Of a stretch of 64,000 nucleotides of DNA, positions 38,951 to 46,777 are shown piece by piece. The notes beneath the pieces were generated by a model. The model was not told the origin of the DNA and searched no databases. It was given only the letters and a program-made list of their open reading frames with translations. The stretch lies in assembly GCA_903847975.1 (NCBI GenBank), contig CAINFC010000275.1:1-64000 (forward strand). The letters are read 5' to 3'. Within the stretch, counting starts at the first letter, position 1. Each line of letters begins with the position of its first letter. The position numbers were made by a program, and so were the translations under genes. Source of the stretch: an uncultured Acidobacteriota bacterium (lineage in GTDB: Bacteria > Acidobacteriota > UBA6911 > CAINFC01).

Positions 38951-39892
38951 ATGGAAAAGTCTGTAGATCTGGTCACTGGAGGCACCGGTTTTATCGGTTC
39001 TCGCCTGGTGCGTCTGCTTGTACGCCAGGGAAAAAAAGTCGTTGCCAGCAACCTCTCCGGATCGGCCCGGAATCTGGAGGATTTGAAAGATCAGGTGAAC
39101 ATCGCACGGGCCGATATCAGCTCCTTTACGGACGTTTTAAGGCTGGTGGAGACGCACCGGCCAAAGGCTATTTACCATATCGGCGCCATGCTGGCTCCGT
39201 CTTGCGATGAAAATCCGCAGGCGGGCATCCAGGCCAACGCCATAGGCACCTATTACATTCTGGAAGCAGCCCGATTGTTTGGGGTTCGCCAGGTCATTTT
39301 TGCCAGTTCCATGAGCGTGCTCAGCGGCAGCGTATCGTCCGACCCGGTTCTGAACGATTTTAGCGTCACGCGCCCGGATTTCATCTATGGGGCCGCCAAA
39401 CTTTTCTCCGAAAACCTGGGCCTTTTTTATAAACGGAAATACGGGCTGGATTACCGGGGGGTCCGTCTGCCGAATGTCATCGGACCGGGGGCGCTGACCC
39501 ACGGATACCTCGAATATTTCAACAAAACGATCGAAGAGAGTTCCAAGGGGCGCCCCTATACCTGCTATGTCGGACCGCAAACCAAGATCCCGGTCCTGCA
39601 TATTCAAGACGCGGTTCGCGCCCTGGCCGAGCTGGCTGCCGCGCCGGTCCTGGACATCAAAACAATAAATTACATCGTCCTGGGACCCACACCCATTCCG
39701 AACCATGCGGATTTGGCGAATCATGTGAAGGCCAAAATTCCAGGCGCCAAGATTGATTACCAAATTAATGATCCGGTTCAGAAATTGATTGACAGCGTTT
39801 GTGCAAAATCATACGACGACTCCTTTGCGCAGAAAGAATGGGGCTGGAAGCATGAATACGGGTTAGCGGAAATCGTCGACAGTTTCCTATGA
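38951..39892 (+). CDS. NAD-dependent epimerase/dehydratase (extended SDR)
   Basis: The protein has 313 residues; the ATG at 38951 follows AAAGGAAAGAAGAGG. The cofactor motif is TGGTGFIGSRLVRLL. The catalytic Ser/Tyr/Lys are in FASSMSVLSGS and FIYGAAKLFSE (YxxxK), as in nucleotide-sugar epimerases and L-threonine-dehydrogenase-like SDRs. IKTINYIVLG and the late helix are typical. The substrate is not evident. It ends the pentose phosphate block; because the cluster lacks ribulose-phosphate 3-epimerase one might assign it that role, but its fold is different, so I do not. Confidence 0.85.
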   Translation: MEKSVDLVTGGTGFIGSRLVRLLVRQGKKVVASNLSGSARNLEDLKDQVNIARADISSFTDVLRLVETHRPKAIYHIGAMLAPSCDENPQAGIQANAIGTYYILEAARLFGVRQVIFASSMSVLSGSVSSDPVLNDFSVTRPDFIYGAAKLFSENLGLFYKRKYGLDYRGVRLPNVIGPGALTHGYLEYFNKTIEESSKGRPYTCYVGPQTKIPVLHIQDAVRALAELAAAPVLDIKTINYIVLGPTPIPNHADLANHVKAKIPGAKIDYQINDPVQKLIDSVCAKSYDDSFAQKEWGWKHEYGLAEIVDSFL

Positions 39893-40018
39893 CGACCCGG
39901 TGAAAAGTCCTGGGAGCGCCGCACCCCAGTGCGGCAAAGACTGTGCTCTATACGGAATATTTTTGTGAGCTTGCTCCCGGCCGATTTTTTTTGACGACCC
40001 GGCAAAAAATCCCGGGAA
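39891..40018. repeat. Direct repeat and hairpins between epimerase and porin genes
   Basis: GACGACCCGGTGAAAAGTCC at 39891 is repeated with changes at 39993 (GACGACCCGGCAAAAAATCC). Between them lie a CCGCAC/GTGCGG hairpin near 39919-39934, then GGGAGC pairing with GCTCCC (around 39912 and 39972) followed by CCGATTTTTTTT. The last part has the shape of an intrinsic terminator for the carbohydrate block. Confidence 0.5.
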
Positions 40019-40094
40019 TTCCTTGGGGATTCTGGAGACGATGGATGCGGGTTAACTATTCCGCTCGGAAGCGGGTAATCCATAAGGAGGCACC

Positions 40095-41540
40095 ATGAAG
40101 ATGCGCAAGGATTCCGTTTTTTTCCTTTTTTGCCTGCTTTTCCTGGCGGCAGTGCCTGTCCTGCGGGCCTCGGAGGATCCGGAAGTGATCGAGCTTCGCC
40201 GGCGTGTGGCGGAACTCGAAAAGCAGAACCAGCAGATCCTGCAAATGTTGCAGGAATTGAAAGCGCGCCTGCCGGAAAAGCAGGCGGCAGCTGCCTCGCC
40301 GGTTCCCCGCCCGTCCGAACCGGCACGCCCGGGTGAATCCCAGGCTCCGGCCAAACCGCCTGCCCCTTCCGCCTTGGCCGTGGTCGCAACTCCTCCCGCC
40401 GCCAAGGCTGCGGACGATACGGTTCGCTGGGCGGAACTGACCTCCTCGCCGAGCCACCTCAAATTCTACGGTTTCCTGCGGGTGGATAACGTCGTGGACG
40501 ACTCCCGGATGAACAACCCACAAAGTGTCATGTGGGTGCTGCCCGAAGACCGTGCTGCCGGCTCGGCAGACCTCGCCAACTTTACCCTTTATCCTCGGCT
40601 CACCCGGTTTGGCATCAACTTTTCCGGTCCGATGGTCGCCGCGCTGGGAAACGCCAAATTAAGCGGGCAGCTGGAAATCGACTTCCAGAATGGCGGCTCC
40701 GAATCCCGACCCACCCCCCGGATCCGGCACGGCTGGCTCAAATTGACTAAAGGGAATTTCGCATTTCTGGGTGGGCAGACCTGGGATATCTTCGGCCCAC
40801 TTTTTCCGACTCCCAATACCGATACCCTGATGTGGAACGTGGGAAATGTCGGCGACCGCCGGCCTCAGCTGCAGGCCACTTACAGCCCTCAGGCGGGCAA
40901 AGGCCAGTTCCTGCTGGCCGGATCGGTTGGCCTCTCCAGCGCCGTGGACGCCATGGACCTGGACGCCAACGGCTATCGGGATGGCGAGGAATCGGCGCGG
41001 CCCAATGTGGAGGCCCGCTTCGGATACGCTCACCCCATTCGCTCCGGCGGGCCCAAGGTCAGCGTTGGTTTTTCCGGGTTCCGGGGTTGGCAGAGCACAA
41101 CCAGACTGATTGCCGGCCGCCGGCAGTTCTACTCGCAGGGACTGGCGGCTGATTTTGAAATTCCTTTCCATGACAGGATTGCGCTCCGGGGGGAAGGCTG
41201 GTGGGGGCGCAACATGAGCGACTTTCGCGGCGGTATCGGGCAGAATATCAACACGGCAACCGGCGTGGCAATCCGCAGCCGCGGAGGCTGGGCGGAGTTC
41301 CATTTCAAGGCCCACAGGCTTTGGACCCTCGCACCGGGTTACACCCTGGATGACCCGGTCGATCAGGATGTCGCTTCCGGCGGGCGTATCCGCAACGGCA
41401 GCTTGTATTTTGCCAACCGCCTCAGCCTGGGGGGCGGATTTCTGATTGGCGCCGATTACCTGCACTGGATAACGAGTTATAAGAACCTGCCTCAGGGAAC
41501 GGACAATCGTGTCAACATCTTCTTCCAATACTCCTTTTAA
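40095..41540 (+). CDS. DcaP-like porin with N-terminal coiled coil
   Basis: The protein has 481 residues; AAGGAGG precedes the ATG. The signal peptide ends near VPVLRASEDP. A coiled coil follows (VIELRRRVAELEKQNQQILQ, about 30-60), then an Ala/Pro-rich linker and a beta-barrel from about 115 to the terminal FFQYSF with a final aromatic residue, as required for barrel insertion. SHLKFYGFLRVDNVVDDSRM, TRFGINFSGP and AFLGGQTWDIFGPLFP mark the DcaP-like family, which forms trimers with an N-terminal stalk. Its own promoter is not clear. No two-arm element is found upstream. The cargo is unknown. Confidence 0.85.
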   Translation: MKMRKDSVFFLFCLLFLAAVPVLRASEDPEVIELRRRVAELEKQNQQILQMLQELKARLPEKQAAAASPVPRPSEPARPGESQAPAKPPAPSALAVVATPPAAKAADDTVRWAELTSSPSHLKFYGFLRVDNVVDDSRMNNPQSVMWVLPEDRAAGSADLANFTLYPRLTRFGINFSGPMVAALGNAKLSGQLEIDFQNGGSESRPTPRIRHGWLKLTKGNFAFLGGQTWDIFGPLFPTPNTDTLMWNVGNVGDRRPQLQATYSPQAGKGQFLLAGSVGLSSAVDAMDLDANGYRDGEESARPNVEARFGYAHPIRSGGPKVSVGFSGFRGWQSTTRLIAGRRQFYSQGLAADFEIPFHDRIALRGEGWWGRNMSDFRGGIGQNINTATGVAIRSRGGWAEFHFKAHRLWTLAPGYTLDDPVDQDVASGGRIRNGSLYFANRLSLGGGFLIGADYLHWITSYKNLPQGTDNRVNIFFQYSF

Positions 41541-41576
41541 CCGGAGTTGCGGATTATCGCCGCCGGCCCTTTTGAG

Positions 41577-41608
41577 ACGATATTTCGCTCTGTGAGCGGC
41601 CCATCGCC
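41577..41608 (+). promoter_or_regulatory. Two-arm palindromic activator site upstream of the sortase gene
   Basis: Arm A is ACGATATTTCGC (41577-41588) and arm B is AGCGGCCCATCGCC (41595-41608), six bases apart. It ends 100 bases before the -24 box of the promoter at 41708. Confidence 0.65.
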
Positions 41609-41707
41609 GTGCCGGTAGGACCCTCTTCCGGTCCGGCGGGCGCTCCTTCCTTTTTAACGCCTTAGGCCTGAATGATTTAGGCGATTCCTGCCTGACCTCC
41701 GACCTTT

Positions 41708-41722
41708 TGGCATGAATTGTGC
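41708..41722 (+). promoter_or_regulatory. Sigma-54 type promoter for sortase/LPKTG genes
   Basis: It reads TGGCATGAATTGTGC with GG-N10-GC spacing. Predicted transcription starts near 41734, about 100 bases before the sortase ATG. Confidence 0.7.
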
Positions 41723-41837
41723 TTTTTCTCGACAGGTGCATTTGCATCTCGCCGAAAGCAGGCGAAAAAAACGATGGTTGAGAATGGGATAAAAACAGCA
41801 TCCGCCCCCAGCGGTCGGCTGCTGCCGGTCCGGTACG

Positions 41838-42578
41838 GTGTTTGACAATATGCATCAGGAGAGTGACTCGTCGGCACAAAGCGAAAAGAGTACGACCGCC
41901 GGATCCTCCTTCCGCCAAACCGGCTCGAGAATACCAAAGCGAACGCTGCGATATCTTGAGACGGTTCTGCTGGCGGCCGGATTGACACTCCTGGCTATTT
42001 TTATCGTGTTTCGTCTGGACGGCATCATCGGCAGCCGGGTGGCTTTATGGATGTTTGAGGCTCGAAAAAGCCTCGGCCCGGAGAGCGGCGGGAACCGCAG
42101 CCCGAGTGCGGATAAAGGCGTGGATTTCAGCCTGTGGTCGGATGAGCGCATCGAGGCTTATCGCCAGAGCCTGGCCGCCCGGTTTACGGCCCCCGTGGCA
42201 CTGCTGGCCATTCCCAAGCTGGCTCTCAAGGTTCCGGTGTTCGAAGGGACCGAAGAGCCGGTTCTGAACCGGGGCGTGGGATGGATTCAGCAAACCGCCC
42301 GGCCGGGAGAAGCGGGGAACGTAGGCATTGCGGGTCACCGGGACGGGTTCTTCCGCTGTCTGAAGGATATTCAGATCGGCGACCGTATTGAGCTGGTGAC
42401 GCCGAACGGGAAGAAGACCTACCGTGTGGACGACATGGACATTGTTTTTCCGGAAAATGTCGGTGTGCTGGCTCCCAGGCGAAATCCGGCGCTGACGCTG
42501 GTCACCTGCTATCCGTTTTACTACATCGGGAGCGCTCCGCAGCGATTCATTGTACATGCATCCACCACAGAATTTTAA
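41838..42578 (+). CDS. Sortase, class D-like, in a diderm
   Basis: A transpeptidase of 246 residues cutting LPXTG-type sorting signals. A single N-terminal membrane helix (about 38-60, VLLAAGLTLLAIFIVFRL) anchors it. The catalytic residues are H167 (IAGHRDGFF), C224 (LVTCYPFYYIG) and R236 (QRFIVHA). VPVFEGTEEPVLNRGVGWI and the short TCYPF motif fit the class D group and the related sortases of Gram-negative bacteria. The gene 68 bases downstream encodes a protein with an LPKTG sorting signal, which is very likely its substrate. What the substrate is joined to cannot be read from the sequence. Transcription is probably from the sigma-54 type promoter at 41708. Confidence 0.92.
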   Translation: MFDNMHQESDSSAQSEKSTTAGSSFRQTGSRIPKRTLRYLETVLLAAGLTLLAIFIVFRLDGIIGSRVALWMFEARKSLGPESGGNRSPSADKGVDFSLWSDERIEAYRQSLAARFTAPVALLAIPKLALKVPVFEGTEEPVLNRGVGWIQQTARPGEAGNVGIAGHRDGFFRCLKDIQIGDRIELVTPNGKKTYRVDDMDIVFPENVGVLAPRRNPALTLVTCYPFYYIGSAPQRFIVHASTTEF

Positions 42579-42646
42579 TCGGATTCCCGGAAAATGATTC
42601 CGGACGTGAAGGAAGTCGAACCAACCAACCAACAGGAGGGCACAAA

Positions 42647-43456
42647 ATGCGTTTCATGACCACTTGGAAATTTCAGCCGGCCGCGGGAGCGGTTCTATGG
42701 CTGGCGTGCACCGCGATGATGTTGGCTCAAGTCCAGCAAACCACTACGGAGCAGAAAGGGCAGGCGTCCCGGCAGGTTACGGTAGAACGGGGGGAAGTTG
42801 TTTATATCTCCGGCAACGAGGTCATCTTCAAGATGGAAAGCGGCGAAGTACGGCATGTTACGGTTCCGGATAATGCCAAAGCCATCGTGGACGGCAAGGA
42901 GATCACCCTCAAGGACCTGCAGGTGGGAATGAAGCTGGAAAAAACAATTACTACCACCAGCCGGCCGAAGACGGTGGAAACCGTCCGGGCCGGTACGGGA
43001 ACCGTAGTCAATGTCCAGGCTCCCAATTATGTGACCGTGCGGTTCGAGGATGACTCGGTTTCTCGCTACAAGATTCCGAAAGACCAGAAATTCATGATCG
43101 ACGGACAGGCCAAGACCGCATTCGAACTGAAGCCGGGGATGAAAATCACCGCGACTCGTGTCGTAACCGTGCCGGTGGTGGAAGTTTCGCAGCAGAGCCA
43201 GGTGACCGGCAGCGCCCCGCCGCCGCCGCCGCCCCCGCCCACCCCGCCCATGGACGGCGCCCTTCTGATCCTGGAAAAAGTAGCCAAACCTGAACCGGTA
43301 GCGGCGGCCGTATCCAGGGAAGCGGCTCCCGCCCCGGCCCCGTCGCCGGCCCCGGAGAAGCTGCCGAAAACCGGCAGCGCGATGCCTTGGATCGGATTGT
43401 TGGGCCTGTTGTGCACGGGCCTCTCCTTCGGGCTGAGGCGTCTTCGCCGATATTAA
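42647..43456 (+). CDS. Exported protein with LPKTG sorting signal
   Basis: The protein has 269 residues. AGGAGGG precedes the ATG. A signal peptide ends near MMLAQVQQ. The mature part has two similar beta-rich segments (EVVYISGNEVIFKMESGEVR and TGTVVNVQAPNYVTVRFEDD) that look like tandem small-barrel repeats, then a Pro-rich stretch (eight consecutive Pro near 195-205) and a Pro/Ala-rich spacer. The end is a textbook cell-wall sorting signal: L239-P-K-T-G243, a hydrophobic helix (WIGLLGLLCTGLSFGL) and a basic tail RRLRRY. It directly follows a sortase gene. The Pro-rich spacer suggests that the repeat region is held away from its anchor. Function unknown. Confidence 0.88.
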   Translation: MRFMTTWKFQPAAGAVLWLACTAMMLAQVQQTTTEQKGQASRQVTVERGEVVYISGNEVIFKMESGEVRHVTVPDNAKAIVDGKEITLKDLQVGMKLEKTITTTSRPKTVETVRAGTGTVVNVQAPNYVTVRFEDDSVSRYKIPKDQKFMIDGQAKTAFELKPGMKITATRVVTVPVVEVSQQSQVTGSAPPPPPPPPTPPMDGALLILEKVAKPEPVAAAVSREAAPAPAPSPAPEKLPKTGSAMPWIGLLGLLCTGLSFGLRRLRRY

Positions 43457-43477
43457 TTCGGACGCGGACCAAAGATC

Positions 43478-43507
43478 GCCCGGCTGTGGCCAGAAGCACA
43501 GCCGGGC
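43478..43507. terminator. Strong hairpin after the LPKTG gene
   Basis: GCCCGGCTGTG and CACAGCCGGGC form a perfect 11-base stem with an eight-base loop, 22 bases after the stop. There is no T-run after it, so it may be an RNA-stabilising or partial-attenuation structure rather than an intrinsic terminator. Confidence 0.5.
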
Positions 43508-43554
43508 CCGGCAGGAATCGGACGGGAATCAAAGCCGAGGAAAGGGAAAAGTAT

Positions 43555-44067
43555 ATGAGTCGAAAAAAAATTGGAATTCTGCTGATGTCTGTTCTGGTGC
43601 TATCGTTTTTAGGGTCCGCACTGGCGCAAGTAGCATATACGAAAGCCTATGTCGGAGATCGCATTCGCAAAGTGGAGGACGGGGTGGACGAGTTCCGCAA
43701 ATGGGCGGAAAATCGCGGGGATGAAGCCAGAGGACGCGCGGAAGCCGCCCAAAGCAGCGGGGTCACGCCTCGCCGCTCGGTGAGTCAGGCGCGCAAGGAC
43801 CAGGCCAAGAACACCAAAGACGATCTCAATGACGCCCTTTCGGACCTGAACCGTTCCACCAATCGGCTGCGGCGCAAGTTTAACGCTACGGAAACCTGGA
43901 TGGAAACCAAAGTCCAGGTAGAGGCCGTGGTCGAGGATGCCCGCCGAATCAACCAGGTGATGGTCCGCGGCAACTATGGGACCCAGGCGGAACGATATTG
44001 GGGCGTTTTGCGTACCGGGGTCAACGAACTGGCCCGGGTCTATGGTGTGGCCCCCCTTGGCCTGTGA
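43555..44067 (+). CDS. Small exported helical protein, unknown
   Basis: The protein has 170 residues; GAGGAAAGGG precedes the ATG at 43555. A signal peptide (LLMSVLVLSFLGSALAQ) is followed by a highly charged, helix-forming body with RKVEDGVDEFRKWAENRGDEARGRAE and DDLNDALSDLNRSTNRLRRKF, which reads as a coiled-coil or periplasmic helical bundle. No family recognised. It lies between the LPKTG gene and a membrane protein gene in the same direction and probably belongs to the sortase transcript. Confidence 0.65.
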   Translation: MSRKKIGILLMSVLVLSFLGSALAQVAYTKAYVGDRIRKVEDGVDEFRKWAENRGDEARGRAEAAQSSGVTPRRSVSQARKDQAKNTKDDLNDALSDLNRSTNRLRRKFNATETWMETKVQVEAVVEDARRINQVMVRGNYGTQAERYWGVLRTGVNELARVYGVAPLGL

Positions 44068-44115
44068 GTCTGACGATACCCGACGGGCGGACGGACGAAT
44101 GAATGGGGAAGGAGT

Positions 44116-44781
44116 ATGGGAAACGAACCGGAAAATGAAATCAGACAGGAACCGCGCTGGCCCGCCGTGCTGGCGATCCTGGCCGTGCTCCTCCTGCTTC
44201 AGATACTTCCCGGGCGCATCCGCCTGTTCCCCGCTTTGGTGTCCTACCTTCTTGCGCTGGTGGTGCTGGTCCCGATCGCCGGCGCCGCGCTCACCCGCGG
44301 TAAAAAGCAATGGCTGCAGATCGAGCGCACCGTCACCCTGCTCTTCGCCATTTTTTCGATGTTCGGCACTCTGGCCAACCTGTGGAACATGATCAGCATG
44401 ATGCTCCGGTATTCGGATCGCGTCAGCGGATTGCAGCTTCTCACCTCGAGTATTGCGGTCTGGGTCACCAATGTGCTCCTGTTTTCCCTGGCTTACTGGC
44501 AGCTGGATCGCGCCGGCCCGGGAGCCAGGGCCAATAGCGAGAAGATCCGGCCCGATTGGCTCTTTCCTCAAACCGGAGTTCCCGAGGAGGCGCCGCCCGA
44601 CTGGCAGCCCGCTTTCATGGACTACCTTTTTCTCGCCTACTCGACGGCAACTGCCTTCAGCCCGACCGATGCCTTGCCTCTGACTACCCGTGCCAAGGTT
44701 CTGATGATGCTGGAAAGCATGATCTCACTGGCCACGATTCTCGTTGTTGCGGCACGGGCCATTAATATTCTCGGCAGTTAA
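44116..44781 (+). CDS. DUF1345-like membrane protein
   Basis: The protein has 221 residues; AAGGAGT precedes the ATG. About six membrane segments are seen, including LAILAVLLLLQILPG, YLLALVVLVPIAGAAL, VTLLFAIFSMFGTLANL and the last two helices around DYLFLAYSTATAFSPTDALPLTTRAKVLMMLESMISLATILVV. That last region resembles the pore-like end of DUF1345 proteins and two-helix ion channels, with a re-entrant-like segment between helices. Function unknown. It is the last gene before a fresh regulatory region, so it probably ends the sortase transcript. Confidence 0.65.
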   Translation: MGNEPENEIRQEPRWPAVLAILAVLLLLQILPGRIRLFPALVSYLLALVVLVPIAGAALTRGKKQWLQIERTVTLLFAIFSMFGTLANLWNMISMMLRYSDRVSGLQLLTSSIAVWVTNVLLFSLAYWQLDRAGPGARANSEKIRPDWLFPQTGVPEEAPPDWQPAFMDYLFLAYSTATAFSPTDALPLTTRAKVLMMLESMISLATILVVAARAINILGS

Positions 44782-44851
44782 GAATCCGGTGTGCGCGCCA
44801 CCTTGCCGGGGCATCCGCAAAATCGCCTGCCGCAGGGGCAGGAGAGAAGGA

Positions 44852-44883
44852 GCGATATTTCGCACCCTGGGCGGCCTGTCGCC
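44852..44883 (+). promoter_or_regulatory. Two-arm palindromic activator site upstream of 45119
   Basis: Arm A is GCGATATTTCGC (44852-44863), arm B is GGCGGCCTGTCGCC (44870-44883), separated by six bases. The end of arm B is 101 bases from the -24 box. Confidence 0.7.
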
Positions 44884-44983
44884 TCAAAAGCCGCGGATGG
44901 GTATCGTCGCATCTTCCCTTTCCTCCCTTTCAATGCCTTCTTCCTCATAGGGTTAGAAAAGCCCCGGGCAGAAGCAGGCTTTC

Positions 44984-44998
44984 TGGCATGAAAAATGC
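44984..44998 (+). promoter_or_regulatory. Sigma-54 type promoter for 45119/DUF481 genes
   Basis: It reads TGGCATGAAAAATGC with GG-N10-GC spacing. Predicted transcription starts near 45010. Confidence 0.65.
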
Positions 44999-45118
44999 CG
45001 TAATGGAAAGACGAAGGATGTCCGTGGGTCTGGTCAAAGACGAGCTGGAGCCCGATGGCTGGACGAGAGGATAGCCGAAGAACAATCTAAATCTTATTCA
45101 CTTGGCAAAAGGAAAATT

Positions 45119-45610
45119 ATGGGAATGAGCAGAAGGATGATGGTTATGGCAGCCGCGGGCTGTTTTCTGTTTTCGACAGTCCGGGCGCAGGATCAGAAAT
45201 CCCCGGAACAGCAGATGAAGGAATATCTGGAAATCCTACGCAAGGACGTTCGCACACAGAAGCAGAGCGTTGTCGACCAGGCCATGGGACTGGAGGCGGG
45301 CGACAAAGCAAAATTCTGGGCGGTGTACGAAAAGTACCAGGAGGAGGTAAAACTGCTTTGGGACCAGAGATTCGCCAATATTAAAAAGTATTCCGACAAT
45401 TATCCCAAAATGAACGATGCGGTGGCCGACGAAATCGCCATGAAGGCCATGGATATTGACGCGCAGCGTTCCAAGATCCGCAACACCTATTACGGGAAGA
45501 TCAAGGCCGTGCTGGGAGCACGTGTCGCTGCACGCTTCTGGCAGACGGAAGCCATGCTGGACCACATGGTCGACCTGCAGATGGGTACCGAGATTCCCCT
45601 GATTCCGTAA
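45119..45610 (+). CDS. Small exported protein, unknown
   Basis: The protein has 163 residues with a signal peptide ending near STVRAQDQK. The mature part is helical and charged: QQMKEYLEILRKDVRTQKQSV, FWAVYEKYQEEVKLLWDQRF and KIRNTYYGKIKAVLGARVAARFWQTE. The overall shape is reminiscent of Spy/CpxP-like helical periplasmic proteins, but the family motif is absent, so this is only a resemblance. AAAGG precedes the ATG. It is the first gene after the sigma-54 type promoter at 44984 and is 35 bases before the DUF481 gene. Confidence 0.65.
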   Translation: MGMSRRMMVMAAAGCFLFSTVRAQDQKSPEQQMKEYLEILRKDVRTQKQSVVDQAMGLEAGDKAKFWAVYEKYQEEVKLLWDQRFANIKKYSDNYPKMNDAVADEIAMKAMDIDAQRSKIRNTYYGKIKAVLGARVAARFWQTEAMLDHMVDLQMGTEIPLIP

Positions 45611-45645
45611 GCCCGCTGCGGAATCCCGACGGGACAAACGATACA

Positions 45646-46749
45646 ATGAGCTTTTCATTGGCGCTTATGGGTGTAAGCTCGCGGTGGAGGGGGACCCATG
45701 GTGACCGGAAGGGATGGCCTTTCGGTCGCTGGTTCCTCCTTCTGCTCCCGGTAATCTCCCTGACTCCCATCCTGCCGGCCAGGGAGAAGACCGACGTGGT
45801 GGTACTGAAGAATGGAGACCGCATCCGCTGCGAGATCAAGAGCCTGGCCCGGGGCATGCTGACCGTGAAGACCGATTCGATGAGCACGGTGGATATCAAG
45901 TGGCAGGACGTGGTGAGCATCGACAGCACATTTCTGTTCACCCTTCAGGACAGCCAAGGGCAAACCTATGTCGGCAGCTTGCAGGCCATCGACGGGTCTC
46001 CGCAGGTCAAGGTGACCGGATCGAAGCCCGCCGACGGCCTGATGCATTCCAACGTCGTCTCCATCCAGGCGATTGAGGGGCACTGGAGCAAGCGTCTTTC
46101 GGGCTCGGCGGATTTGGGATATGACTATACCAAAGCCAGCGACCGCACCCAGTTCAATTTTTCAGGGGATCTTGCCTATCGCACCGAAGTCTACTCGGGG
46201 CAGCTGACCTACACTTCCACCCTGGGGACGTCCAATGGGGAAAAAGACGCCGACCGCAAAATCACCACCATTACCGGGACACATCAGATCAAAGGGAAGT
46301 GGCTTGTTTATTCGCAGATGAGCCACGAAAAGAATTTTCAATTGCAGTTGGACCGCCGGTTTTCCTTTCTCGGCGGGCCCGGCTACCGGATTGCGCAAAG
46401 CAACCGGTCCCTGGTTACCGTGATCGGGGCCACCGCCTTCACCCGTGAAAGCTACTACGGCCAGGATCTGGTAATAAATGCGGAGGGATTTATCGGGCTG
46501 GACACGCAGTTTTTCAAGCTCTACTCGCCGAAGTTCGACATTGTCAACCAGCTTGTCTTTTTACCCAATTTCACCACCTGGGGGCGGCTGCGGGCGGAAT
46601 TCAACAGCAAGCTCCGAATCGAGCTGCTGAAGGATTTTTTTGTGTCTTTTACCTTCTTTGACAGCTTCGACAGCAGGCCTCCGTCGGCCACCGCTGCGAA
46701 AAACGACTACGGCTTTACCACCGGCCTCAGCTGGTCCTTCCGGAGATAA
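45646..46749 (+). CDS. DUF481-type outer-membrane protein
   Basis: The protein has 367 residues. A hydrophobic segment near residues 28-44 (GRWFLLLLPVISLTPIL) is the signal peptide; the extra Arg- and Gly-rich start suggests that translation may begin further in, for example at the ATG at 45667. The N-terminal part (about 48-140) is a small beta domain typical of this family (VVVLKNGDRIRCEIKSLARGML). The rest is a beta-barrel of the DUF481 (YdiY) family with strands such as LSGSADLGYDYTKA, WLVYSQMSHEKNFQLQLDRR and YGFTTGLSWSFRR at the C-terminus. It probably shares the transcript of the small exported protein. Function unknown. Confidence 0.85.
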   Translation: MSFSLALMGVSSRWRGTHGDRKGWPFGRWFLLLLPVISLTPILPAREKTDVVVLKNGDRIRCEIKSLARGMLTVKTDSMSTVDIKWQDVVSIDSTFLFTLQDSQGQTYVGSLQAIDGSPQVKVTGSKPADGLMHSNVVSIQAIEGHWSKRLSGSADLGYDYTKASDRTQFNFSGDLAYRTEVYSGQLTYTSTLGTSNGEKDADRKITTITGTHQIKGKWLVYSQMSHEKNFQLQLDRRFSFLGGPGYRIAQSNRSLVTVIGATAFTRESYYGQDLVINAEGFIGLDTQFFKLYSPKFDIVNQLVFLPNFTTWGRLRAEFNSKLRIELLKDFFVSFTFFDSFDSRPPSATAAKNDYGFTTGLSWSFRR

Positions 46750-46777
46750 ATAAGACTCCGGCGCCTGCCTCCGCTAT

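Larger units (their letters stand above)
44782..45118. other. Regulatory stretch upstream of the small exported protein gene
   Basis: No convincing gene is seen; a 23-codon open frame (45004-45075) has no ribosome binding site. It contains the two-arm element (44852-44883) and a sigma-54 type promoter (44984-44998). The stretch around 44930-44980 resembles the one upstream of 49911 (CCTTCTTCCTCATAGGGTTA beside GGCTTCTTCTCCTATAAGTT), so the two cassettes are probably duplicates. Confidence 0.6.

Noticed and set aside
38951-39892. Ribulose-phosphate 3-epimerase
   Set aside because: The protein is a Rossmann-type extended SDR with YxxxK, not a TIM-barrel epimerase.
40659-41918. Long minus-strand frames opposite the porin and sortase genes
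   Set aside because: They are out-of-frame shadows of high-GC genes, without ribosome binding sites or recognisable domains.
43478-43507. Intrinsic terminator after the LPKTG gene
   Set aside because: The hairpin is strong but has no T-run, and the next gene follows in the same direction; I list it only as a hairpin.
44852-44883. The two-arm element as a riboswitch
   Set aside because: It lies upstream of the predicted transcript start at all seven promoters, occurs in both orientations and does not match the c-di-GMP or other riboswitch cores I know.
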